Under the pieces are notes generated by a model. The model was not told the DNA's origin and did no database searches. It saw nothing but the letters and a program-made list of their open reading frames with translations. The position numbers and the translations under genes are program-made. Positions 44,645 to 56,600 of a stretch of DNA of 64,000 bases are shown here, one piece after another. The stretch is from the NCBI GenBank assembly GCA_037349105.1, contig JAYJMM010000119.1:5467001-5531000 (forward strand), in the 5' to 3' direction. Numbering within the stretch: position 1 is the stretch's first letter; each line of letters opens with the position of its first letter. This DNA is from Limnomonas spitsbergensis. Lineage: Eukaryota > Chlorophyta > Chlorophyceae > Chlamydomonadales.

Positions 44645-47600
44645 TTAGGCGGTGATCTCAAAGCTGCCAATCATGCCAGCCTCCACGTGGTCGTGCACGT
44701 TGCAGTACATGGGCCATTGACCAAGTTTGTCTGCAGGCAGGAAAGGAGGGGTGCAACATCCCTGGTCAGCCAAAGAGGGGACTGGTTCCAATTCCATGGG
44801 TTGGTCTAATCTTTGCTTCAGCGACGTCTTTCGCCCGAGCCGCGACGTAGTTCCGAGTGGAATTGATCCGTATGCGTATTCCAAAGCATATTCCATTAGC
44901 GCCACAATTCCTTTTAGACAGGGGAATAGCCTAGCTTCACTGCTTGCAACAGTTCATCACACCCTTCATTATTGGGCTAGACCTTTCTTTCCTCTTACGC
45001 CTTCTCCCTTGACTTTCCTAGCTGTCTTTTTTCTTTGCCGACGTGGTCGAGCTTCATCTCAGCATGGCCCATAGGTGTGATGTCATTGTTTTTAACTCCT
45101 GATTTGGTTATGGAACCATAGCCTAAGTTTTTTTTATATAGTGTAAAATTCTACCATTATATACACTTTGACCTATTTTAAACGAAAATTGATAAGAATT
45201 GTTTATATTCGATTTTGTTATACTAAGACAACCATCACCATCCGTAAAACCCACTAACCACTCTATAAAATCACGTTCAACGTTTAGTCTCTGATGGGTT
45301 TCTGAACCCTTCATAACTGGGCTAGGGTACCAGCCTGTCATGTGTCTGTATTCTGTATGATACCACGTCAGGCTCCTTCAGAGAAGGGGGGTGGCATATT
45401 CTCTAAATCCTGAATCTAAACCCTGAATGACACATGACTACACCCCATGCCATACAGTCAGGTTCCTTTGGGGGAGGGGGGGGCATATTCTCTTAGCCTT
45501 CCTAGCTGCCAGGGTGGATGAGTGAAAAGTGGAGCCATGCAAGTTTGCTCCTTGCTTAAAGAAGCTATGTGGCATAGCCATGTCACCAGAACACCCTCGC
45601 AAAACCACTCCCTTCCTCCCTCACGTCCATCCTTCCCCTTAATCTCTCTCCCTCCCTCCCTCTTGCCCGTCCTTCCTCCCTTCCCCCTTATCTCTCACCT
45701 GCAATCATGTCTGATGTCTGCACAAATCCTGGCATGAGCAATGCTGAGCCGCGCGGCCCCTTGGCCTCCATGAGCGGGAACTTGGTGAACACGGGTGCAT
45801 GCAGGCCCTCTGTGGAGCCAACAGACATCATCACCCACCTGGGTGACAAGGAGGCAGAGGTGAGGTGGGGGGGGAGTAATGACATGGAGGCAGAGGTAAT
45901 GGGGGGGGGTTGAATGGTGACATAGAGAATGGGATGAGAAGGGTGACATTCAGGAAGAGGTGGGGTGTGAGTGGTGACATGTAGAGAGTGGGATGAGAAG
46001 GGTGACAAGGAGGCAGAGGTGGGGTGTGAATGGTAACAAGGAAGCAGAAGTGGGACGTAATTATGTGAACAAGGAGTGTTCGGGAGATAACAAGCATGGC
46101 AGATATACAGTTAATATCATGGAAGTCAGAGGGGCTAGGGTGCTGTCCCTCGCCAGTATAACAGTGGCAACCCATCCGTCACAAAACTGGTATAAACATG
46201 ACTACCGGATACCAATTTCCCAACTACGAGAATTTACTTCCTGCGAGGCATTGGATGAGACGTGTGCCTACTAACTGATCTGCATGGCAGTAGGACCCCA
46301 TCTTCACGGCAGTAGTACCCCATCTTCATGGCAGTAGGACCCCATCTTCATGGCAGTAGGACCCCATCTGCATGGCAGTAGGACCCCATCTGCATGGCAG
46401 TAGGACCCCATCTGTCACAAGACTGGTACTGTGACAACGGAATGCAGCGGATCGCGAACCCCCGAGAGATAAAACTCACCGTACGCGCGACCCTAGGCGG
46501 ATCAAGGGGGAATGCCAGTTGCCAAAGAACCGGCCGTTGATGGTATGCTTGATGTTGGTCTCCTGAAAGCAGGAAGAAAGGAAGGTTGAGGCAGTGGGAC
46601 TTAGTGGGAGTTTCTTTCCAGACTAAAAACACCTTTGGCAGGCCGCCCCCTCGCTGCTAAAGGACCGCCGCTGTGAGCCCCCCCAGGTGTGGCGAGCTGT
46701 GCGGCTTGGGCCGCCGGCCTGAACCGACAGGTCGTCGGCGACCTAAGCAGCACAGCTTGCCACACCTGGGGGGCTTCACCATGCGGGCCAGAGTATACCG
46801 GTACCTGAATCATAACTACACAGCATCCTGGCAAGACCTCACCTCGAAGTTGGGGTCGTTCACGTCTGCCGTCACGTTTTGGAACAGCGGTGCACCCAGA
46901 TAGTAGCTGAATCCCGGGGACATGTTGAGCCCGGCCGCTGCCATGTTAAAATCAATGTAAGGGCTACCAGTCTCAAAGAACACCTGCAGACACATGTACA
47001 GGGGTTAGGGTTTACAGGAGTCCTTGTGAATGGTTTAGGGTGTACAGGAGTCCTTGTGAATGGTTCAGGGTTTAGGGTGTACATGAGTCCTTGTGAATGG
47101 TTTAGGGTTTAGGGTGTACAGGGGCCCTTATGGATGGCGTGTCCTATGACTCCTATCTACTGCACAGGACTGGGGTGGAGGCACTGTGCTGAGTATCTCG
47201 CAAAGGCTACCTAGATGATGCACTGGGATCAGGGCAGGGCATCGATTGATGCACTGCCCTTCCGGAGGAAGACTTGCAGTCACACGTACAGGAGTATATT
47301 TCAATAGTATTTCCCTCGCTACAGCACAGGATAGAGGGATTGGGGAGTTACCCCCTGGTCCTGCGCATTAGAAAGGACACACCATTCAAATGTCTTTCAT
47401 GAAGCACAGGAAAACAGCTTACAGGCTTGGGCTTGGGCAGGGCAGGGCAAAGCAGGGCAACAGTGTGAAATACACACTTCATTTGCCTCAATTGCATAAG
47501 GAATGCCAATTTCCTGTGCATTAGGAATCAAGCAGTGTGTGCTTCACACTCCACCGTCCTCCTCAGGGTCTTCCCACACACCTGGGCCACACTGGACAGC

Positions 47601-50600
47601 ACTCTTGCCTGCCAGCTCAGCGCTGTAACATGCCAGCTCAGTGTTCCCACATGCCAACTCAGCACCCTCACCTGCCAGCTCAGCGGTACCAGGTAGTCCA
47701 CACCCTTGGGCAGCAGGTCAGCCCCGAGCTCGCCCTTGCGCACCACGACCAAGAAGCCACCGAGGCCCAACACGCGATGCGCCTGCATTTGATGTATTTA
47801 AGGGTTGATTTTCCAGGGTTTTGAAGTTTTTAGGCGTTGTAGAGTTTTCAATTTTTGGGAGGGGGGTATATTCCCATCGAAATCTAGAGCTAGGCCAGCA
47901 AGCGGCAAGTATGCAGATCGCTGCCACAGGTTCTATCCAAGCCTACCAACCTGCAGTTCGACGAAATTACTGGATTGATTGGATTTGTTACATACTTACA
48001 TAGCAGAGGGTTGAAAGAGGAAGCTGACGCCAAACAAAAAGAGGATTGTGTGCTTGTCATTACAAACATGACGAAGTCAGAGATGACCAACCTGTGGGTC
48101 CACCGAGGAGGCGTAGGGATAGCCTACAGACGACAAGTCCTCATCCGTTGGGCTGGCCTCGGGAGGAACCACCCAGGTGTAGGTGAAGGACGCACCAGAC
48201 GCGACCGCCAAGCCGCCGGAGACATCGCCCACCGCCTGCAGACCGCCACCTGGCTCAAAGTTGACGTCGAAAGGCAGAGTGTTCTGCGCGACAAGGTTGC
48301 AAGGTTAAGTGATTAGGGTTTGGGCAGGTTTGGGGTTTGGCAGGGTGTTCTGAGAGACAAGGTTACAAGGATTTGGGGGCACAGGCATTGGTGGAAGGCA
48401 GTGTGAAACATCAGTGGGCACTGGGCAGCTCCGACAGTCCACAATTCCATCGCTCACACGACTAGCAACCTCTTTGACCTTTGGATAGGGGCTGCATACC
48501 CTTGTTACATGAGCAGGAGGGCGAGATCCTTTCCGCCTGCCAAGCCTCTCCTCAACATGTTGGCTATCACACTATTTCACACTGTTCACACCTGCCCCCA
48601 TCCTCCCAAAGCAGGGGCGGCACTGCATTACTGAACCTCCTTCCGCCCTCACACCTTGAGGACCACAACTAGTGTGTCGTACGGCTCCATCACCATGAGG
48701 GGTCCAATGATCCCCATGTACTCCGGCTGGGGGACGTAGGTGGTGAAGGTTTCGTCGGTGTACTGGCGGTACACGGCCTTGCGGTACCTGCGGGACAGGA
48801 GGGTGTCATCAGGTCATCAGGAGGGCAGTGAACAAGGAGCACCGGAGGGGGGGAGGCAGATCCTTTTTTTTCATATTCAATCTACTTTATAATCATTGGC
48901 TTTTAAACTAAAAAACGTCGCTGCGAGGTTTTTTTAGGCAGCTTTCCCAGGGCACGGTGCACAGGGCAAAGCACCTGGGAGTGCAGAGATGGTAACGGCG
49001 CGGACGCGGCCTAGGCCCATGCCGCGATGTTTCCTCAACCCTTACGCCCCTGCGGGGCGTAGTTTTCTTTCTTTCCTGGGAGTGCAGAAACTCTGGAAGG
49101 AAATAAACTCCACGCACACGGCCAGCTGAGGAGGAAACAGAGGAAGAGCAAGTATCGTGCCCGGCCAAGCTGCTCTTTGGAAAAGAAGCTTCACCTTCCC
49201 AGCTATGCTTGTTTCTGACAGAGCACTCAAGCGGCCTTGCTCAGTGCAAAATCCAAACAATTTGTCCCTGTTCTATGTGTACCCCTGTGCACCCGCAGGA
49301 ACTCACGGGCCGTGGCCGATGGTGACGGGCGAGCGGTTGAGGTACAGGCTACCCCGGATGGTGTAGTTTGCCAGCGTGACCTGCTGGTACCCCTTGGGCG
49401 CAAAGTCCCAGGTGATGTTCTCGGCCTGCAGGAAGAACTTGCGCACCACACCGTCCGCGACGGCTGCGGGGCTGGCCGACGGAGTGACCTGCGGGAACAC
49501 AAGCAGAAGCAGGCGACAATTCAGCCCTGCAGAACAGCAAAGGTGACGTACAGTGCTGCGCCGATTACGGTCCCTAGAGATTACATAGGGTTCCAGTCAC
49601 CGTAAAATCAGTAAATTCTGCTACTTCTACCCGTCAAGGACCATAATTACAAGACTTCTGAATAACGGCACAATTGCACAGCAAGGGTGACATGTGACAG
49701 CAAGAGTGACCAGGGCAAAGGGCAAGAGTGATCAGGACGAAGGCAAGAGTGACCAAGCAAACGACGAGAGTGACTGAGCGATGGGCAAAAGTGACCAGGG
49801 CTTAAGGCAAAAGTGACTAGGGCGAAGGGTAGGCGAGTAGGGCCACCGGTCACAGGGTATGGCTAATCCAGGAGGGAGACCTCCTGACTGTCATAGCTCA
49901 TCATGCCACTCATGCCCCCCTCTTTACAATTTGATCCACAGTAAGGTTCCCAAATCCCAACAGGCCACCAGGTTTTGTAATCCACCTGACGTAATATAGA
50001 TCCATGGGCAATGCAGCGTCATATGGCTGCTCGAGGAAGTCTGCCTCTCGAGTTTCTTTAGGTTCGTCCACTTTTGTAGTTTTTCAAATTGGGTCGAGTC
50101 TTTTTCAAGTTCATTTGTTTCAGATTTTTACACTCTCACCTCATACATGGCGTTCATGCCACCAGAGTCGTGCTCCAGCACATGATCATACATGCGCCAC
50201 GTGCCTGCCTCAGTCAGAAGCACGTCCACGCTGTGCATGGCGCCGGCAGAAATCTCGATGGAGTCAGTGCGCTGACCCAAGTTCAGGAAGCCGCCTCCGG
50301 GACCTGAAGGAGCGGAAAGTGCGGACGGGGCGGGGCGGGGTGAGAAGGAATGAGATAGTGGGGCGGGGGTGGGTGAGTCAGGATTTCATGAGGGTGATCA
50401 CAGGGGGCAGCTGGGAGAATATGCTGAACGAAACAGGATATTGAAGCTGACAGCCAAAATTTACCCGCTCCTAATAAATTTTCGACATTTGTTTAACAAT
50501 CTAATGGACCTCAGCTTCGCCAATTGTATTATTTCGTTACTACTTTCGTTACGAATCGTAACCAGTCGAACCACTGAAAGGCACACTGCCCATACCCCCC

Positions 50601-53600
50601 CCGCACCCACCCACCCATGGTGGGCGTGTGCATGTCCGCCTGGTCTCCCAAAGACATGAAGTGGAAGCGCACGCGGCTGCCCGCAGCAAACGTCATGCGA
50701 GGCATGTTGCAGAACATGAAGCCGTTGATGCAGCGGCGGATGGCGTTTGCGCGGAAATCCTCGTCCTCGAGCAGCGCAGTCACATTGGCATCAGTACCAA
50801 GGTTCCTGCGGTAGCAGGGGGCGGAGCAGCAAGTAAGAGATGGAACAAGCAGGTAGCCATGGAACAAGCAAGTAGCCATGGAACAAGAAAGTAACGCAGT
50901 CACATTGACATCAGCACCAAGGTTCCTGCGGTAGCAGGGGGCGGAGCAGCAAGTCAGAGATGGAACAAGCAGGTAGCCATGGAACAAGTAAGTAGCCATG
51001 GAACAAGAAAGTAACGCAGTCACATTGACATCAGCACCAAGGTTCCTGCGGTAGCAGGGGGCGGAGCTGCAAGTAAGAAAATGGAACAAGCAAGTAGCCA
51101 TGGAACAAGCAAGTAGCCATGGAACAAGAAAGTAGCCATGGAACAAAAAAGTAACGCAGTCACATTGACATCAGCACCAAGGTTCCTGCGGTAGCAGGGG
51201 GCGGACCAGCATGTCAGAGATGGAACAAGCAGGTAGCCATGGAACAAGCAAGTAGCCATGGAACAAGAAAGTAACGCAGTCACATTGACATCAGCACCAA
51301 GGTTCCTGCGGTAGCAGGAGGCGGAGCAGCATGTCAGAGATGGAACAAGCAAGTAGCCATGGAACAAGAAAGTAACGCAGTCACATTGACATCAGCACCA
51401 AGGTTCCTGCGGTAGCAGGGGGCGGAGCAGCAAGTCAGAGATGGAACAAGCAGGTAGCCATGGAACAAGTAAGTAGCCATGGAACAAGAAAGTAACGCAG
51501 TCACATTGACATCAGCACCAAGTTTCCTGCGGTAGCAGGGGGCGGAGCTGCAAGTAAGAAAATGGAACAAGCAAGTAGCCATGGAACAAGCAAGTAGCCA
51601 TGGAACAAGAAAGTAGCCATGGAACAAAAAAGTAACGCAGTCACATTGACATCAGCACCAAGGTTCCTGCGGTAGCAGGGGGCGGACCAGCATGTCAGAG
51701 ATGGAACAAGCAGGTAGCCATGGAACAAGCAAGTAGCCATGGAACAAGAAAGTAACGCAGTCACATTGACATCAGCACCAAGGTTCCTGCGGTAGCTGGG
51801 TGCGGAGCAGCAAGTAAGAGATGGAACAAGCAAGTAGCCATGGAACAAGAAAGTAGCCATGGAACAAGAAAGTAACGCAGTCACATTGACATCAGCACCA
51901 AGGTTCCTGCGGTAGCAGGAGGCGGAGCAGCATGTCAGAGATGGAACAAGCAAGTAGCCATGGAACAAGAAAGTAACGCAGTCACATTGACATCAGCACC
52001 AAGGTTCCTGGGGTAGCTGGAGGCGGACCAGCATGTCAGAGATGGAACAAGCAAGTAGCGCGGTTATGTTGGCATCAGCACCGAGGTCCTGGCAGCAGCA
52101 GCAGCAGCAACAGCAGGGGGTGGAGCAGCACACGTCAGAGATGGTACAAGCAAGCTGGTTGCAGGGACGGGCTCGGTGTAGGGCGCCGCAACGGGGCAAC
52201 CACGAGAGTTAGTCAGGTTAATGCACTGGAGCATGCGCCAGGCGCCGTTGCTCAAAAGGGGAGGCAGAATGAATCCCAGTTCAGGGTGCGATTTTAGAAA
52301 CAAAAGAAACACTGGGCGCGGTGTGGACATGGGCATATTAGTTTGTTGCGCATGGGCATGTGCATGGACATGAGCATGGGCATGCGCGTGGACATGAGCA
52401 TGGGCAAGCCGGTTTGTCGCGCACTTTTGGATGTTGATATCGGTAAACAGCGACTTGGCTTCGTCCATGGCCGCGAAGAAGAGCACGCGCTCTGCATCCA
52501 CATCCGACGGCGAGCCGTCCGACCGCAGCGCCTCGTCGCGCCGAGTGATGATGAGCGGCGCGGCCAGGCCCGCCCACGTGTCGAGCGTCTCGTCTGTGTG
52601 GCTGTGGTACATCCACATGAGGGATGAGGGGTCGCCGGGTCCAGGGCCGGCGCGGCTGGGTACCTGCGAGGATGGTCAAACTGCGGTTCTGCCTGGAATC
52701 CTCAGAGACACCGAGGGTTTAAGACTGTCTGGAATGACAGCTGGGCATAAGGCCCACGTGCCGTTAATGCAAAAAGACTTCTTTCACAAAAAACTGAACC
52801 CCTAGCTAACCCTTGTCACCATGCATGGCGCAAGACAAATGTTCTGGTGCATGGTCCCATGCGCCGAATGCATGCCACATGCATGGTCTGTCCCATGCGC
52901 CACATGCATGGTCTGACCCATGCGCTTCGTTCAGCCTCCTCTGCGCCCGGACGCATGCACCTAAACGCCCTGCCCAATTGGCCACCTTGTCCAGAAATTC
53001 TCTAGAATGGGAAGCGCAATGCCAGGGATCCTTCATCCCTATTACACCCTTAATCCTGAACCCACTGCTCACATGCCAGACATAGGTATGCGTGACACCA
53101 GGAGGCACGGAGTCGTCAGCCTTGTCATAACCGGAGGTACCGTCAACGTAGGGCGACCCCTCGCTGCTCTTGTTGTATAGCACCCCGTGAGGGTGGAGGC
53201 TGGCATGGAAGCTGCGAGGAAGGTGTGAGGGGGGGTTAGGGTGATGTGGGGTACAGGCTGGTGTGGAAGCGAGGAAATACAGGAGAGGCAAGGTGACGTG
53301 CGCAGCAGTATCGCACGGAAGCTGTGAAGAAGGTGGTGGTGGTGGGATGGGGGAGGTGATGTGCGGAACAGGCTGATGTGGAAGCTGCGAGGAAGTAGGG
53401 GTGGAGGCAAGGTGACATGCGGAACAAGCTGGCAGGGAAGCTGCAGCACACTGTCCTTTCACTACATCACACTATGCCCGTGCACTACATCACACTATGT
53501 GTCTATGTCCTTGTGCTACATCACACTCACGTCTGCATGTTGTTCTTGAAAAGTATCTGGATGACGTCTCCCACCGACGCGCGGAGCACTGGTCCCAGCA

Positions 53601-56600
53601 GACCCAGGTACTCATCCTCGGCGCTACGGACCTTGCGCGTGGCAAAGGTGGCGTCGGTGTACTCCACAAACATGGCCTTGGTGAAACTACATTGGGTCAA
53701 AGGTTTGGGGGTTATATAAATCAATTAAGGTTTAGCGTTCACAAGTTTAAGTGTGTTCTACAAACATAGCCTTGGTGAAGCTGCAGAGGGTGTGGACGGA
53801 GGGTGTGAAGTTTACAGTGGAGAGTCTGCGGAGGGAGGGTTTAGGGTGCACACAAAACCATGCATCAGTTCATCAAAGGTCTTGTACTGAACGGACAAGG
53901 CATGGGTGGAGCCGCAGAGGGTGCGAACGGAGGGTGTAGGGTTCATGCTTTTAAGGTTCCTGCAGTCACGCTTGCATGTAAGGTCATGTACTCGACAAAC
54001 GCAGCAGTGGAAAGCCTGCAGAGGGTGTTGGGTTCACGCTTCAAGGGTTCATATAGTCACCTAGACATTCAATAAGAACATACACTGCACGAACTGGTAG
54101 TGGAGAGCCTGTTGAGCGTGTCGGGTTCCACTTCAAGGGTTCATACAGTCACCTTCACCTTCAAGGTCATACATTCAAGGTCACACACTCCAGAAATTGA
54201 CAGTCAGCGGAGAGTCTGCGGAGGGAGGGTTAAGGGTTCACAAAATGCAATGCATCGGTGCATTGGAGGTCTCGTACTGAGCGGACAAGGCATGGGTGAA
54301 GCAGCTGAGGGAGGGGCGGGGCACTGGATGCAGGACTTTCTCAAGCCCACTTCAACCTTGACCCTCCTATGAGGACCTTACCTCCCACACATACTTCACA
54401 CTGGGCATTTGCATACCACTTTTTACCCTTGGACCTCCTCCCCCTTCCACCTACCTCCTCCCAAAACGCAGGTCGTCCAGGCTTGCAGGCCCCAGGAAAG
54501 TGTAGGCCTCAGTGCCCTCCTGGCCCTCCAGCCCCAGCACAGAGCCGTCGGTGGAGCACGCTGTGCCATTCAGGGGGGCGTAGTCCCACTCCACCTGCAA
54601 TACAGGGGCGGGTGCGCTGCTATCTGTACGGCAATTCAGCTACAATTCAGCTACACGAGTGTGAGCAAAAAATCAAACTAGGACAGAGAGCGGGGGGAAA
54701 TTGGTGACCTTGTCCCCTTACCTCCTCTGCTGCGATATAGTACTGCTGGATAACCCCTGTGTCCGTTGTGTCTGGCTGAGGTCCGGCAATGGTGTAGGTG
54801 GAGGACATGCCGGTGGCCAAATGGGAGTTTACCTGCAGCAAGACAGAAGAGGGGGAGGGGGGGAAAAGGGCAGTTGGACACACATGAAACGGTGTTGGCC
54901 AGTGATCTGGTTTCGGTCCAACAAAACAGTGTCGGTGGGGGATATGCCTGTGGCCGAATGAGAGCAGACCTGCAGCAAGACAAGAGAGAGAGGGGGACCA
55001 CAGCAGTTGAAGACACGTGCAACAAGGCGGGTATAACACTCCGTGGGAATGCATGGTATTTGTATTATGGTGTTAACGGCCCTGCCTCGCTCTCTACTGT
55101 CTGTGTCTCCGTAAAGAGATTATGATGGTCTCTTCTCACACAGTCCTAATAGAGTACATCTGTACCGCAGTACAGAATGTACGTTCTCAGATATAGTGTA
55201 GCAGTAGGAACGCTACAGAGGGTCACAGATCCGGTTTGAGTCCAACAAAACCAGGAGTTGGTGGGGGATGTGCCTGTGGCCCGGTTGGAGTCGACTAGGC
55301 GGGCTGGGAGAGAGGGGAGGGGCTGCTAGGGAGGGGGGTACAGAAGGTAAAGGGGGGTACCCAGATAAGGCGGTAATGTACAGCGTGTGGAAGTGTGTAT
55401 GTGTGATGTGCAGTGGGGGCCGGATCAGGACCAAACCTGGATGACCTACGACTGGTGGCCAAAGCAACATAGCTGGCCACAAATGGCGTTTCCGGCCAGA
55501 GGCCGGAATGTAGCCGACATGTAGCAGAGTCACGAAAAAAGAAACACTGCTTGCGGTATGTGCGGGGCATGTTGTGCACCATGCCGCACTCATATGACAG
55601 TGGAAAAGCCATTCCCAGAATGTGGAGATTTCAGTGGAATCACATAGCAGTGGAATAGCCATTGTACAGGGCTCCCTGACTGGGGGTGTCCAGGGTGTGG
55701 GGGTCCATCCCTGAACCCTAGGAGGATCGAACCCTGGGGTGATCAAATTCTGAACCCTCATCTAGACGCGTGGGGTTATACTCACGTGGCAGTGGAACTG
55801 CCACTGTCCGGGGTTGGCCGGCTCCATGTCCAGGTTATGGGGATCAAACCCTCAACCCTCCACTTTAACCCTCATATAAATCGCGAGGTCGTACTCACGT
55901 GGCAGTGGAACAGCCACTGACCAGGGTTGTCCGGCGCCATGTCCAGGGTTGCCGTGGTGGCCGGGATGGCGGTGACCTGGTCCACACTATGCCCCTCGAT
56001 GTCCAGCGAGTTGCCGTGCCAGTGAAAGTTGTGCATCCCGTTCTCAGTGCCGAGGGCGCCCACATACCAGCGCACACTGCCAAAAAAGGAGGAGAGGCGG
56101 GCAAAAAATGGGGTCCGATGAGAGCCCGTGCTCAGTGCCATTAAGTAGCCTTGTTTGAAGAGTGCAGGCAGAGCGAGCAGAGGAAGAACAGAGGGTGCAG
56201 GTAAGTACGCCAGAAAAGTAGGCAAAGTCCAAGTGCCGGCAGGCGTCCAACAGTGTGTCCAGCTGCCCGGGATTCCCAGGCTTAAAAATTTCCAGTCCCC
56301 ACCTCTGTCAGACAGTGGCGTTGAGCCCCTACCCAAAAACTCTGAAAATCCAGGGTCTCGAGCATACCAGGGATTACAGGCTGCAGGATCTATTTCCCAC
56401 CTTTGTCCGACGGTGGCGTTCAGCCCCTGAAGGGTCCCGAACGCATGTCCATTGATGCCTGCGCGGTCCGTGCTGTAGCCCCCGGCAGTTATGTTCTTCG
56501 CGTTCATGGCAATGAACTCCGTCTCAATCTCATTGAAGATCTGCACACATGGTTGACGAAGAGGGGAGAGGGGGGGGCATCACTTCACATTAATTGCGAT

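Noticed and set aside
46284..46412. CRISPR-like array from the regularly spaced 22-bp repeats
   Set aside because: Direct tandem repeats without unique spacers in a eukaryotic intron.
50529..51968. A separate repeat protein (MFHGYLLVPSLTCCSAPCYR units)
   Set aside because: The frames are the FOX1 exon 13 acceptor array. They start in intron sequence and have no promoter or upstream exon of their own, though in-frame inclusion is raised as a finding.
52805..53462. Minus-strand frame of 218 codons around FOX1 exon 11
   Set aside because: Only the segment 53073-53211 is the exon. The rest is intron repeat read through.
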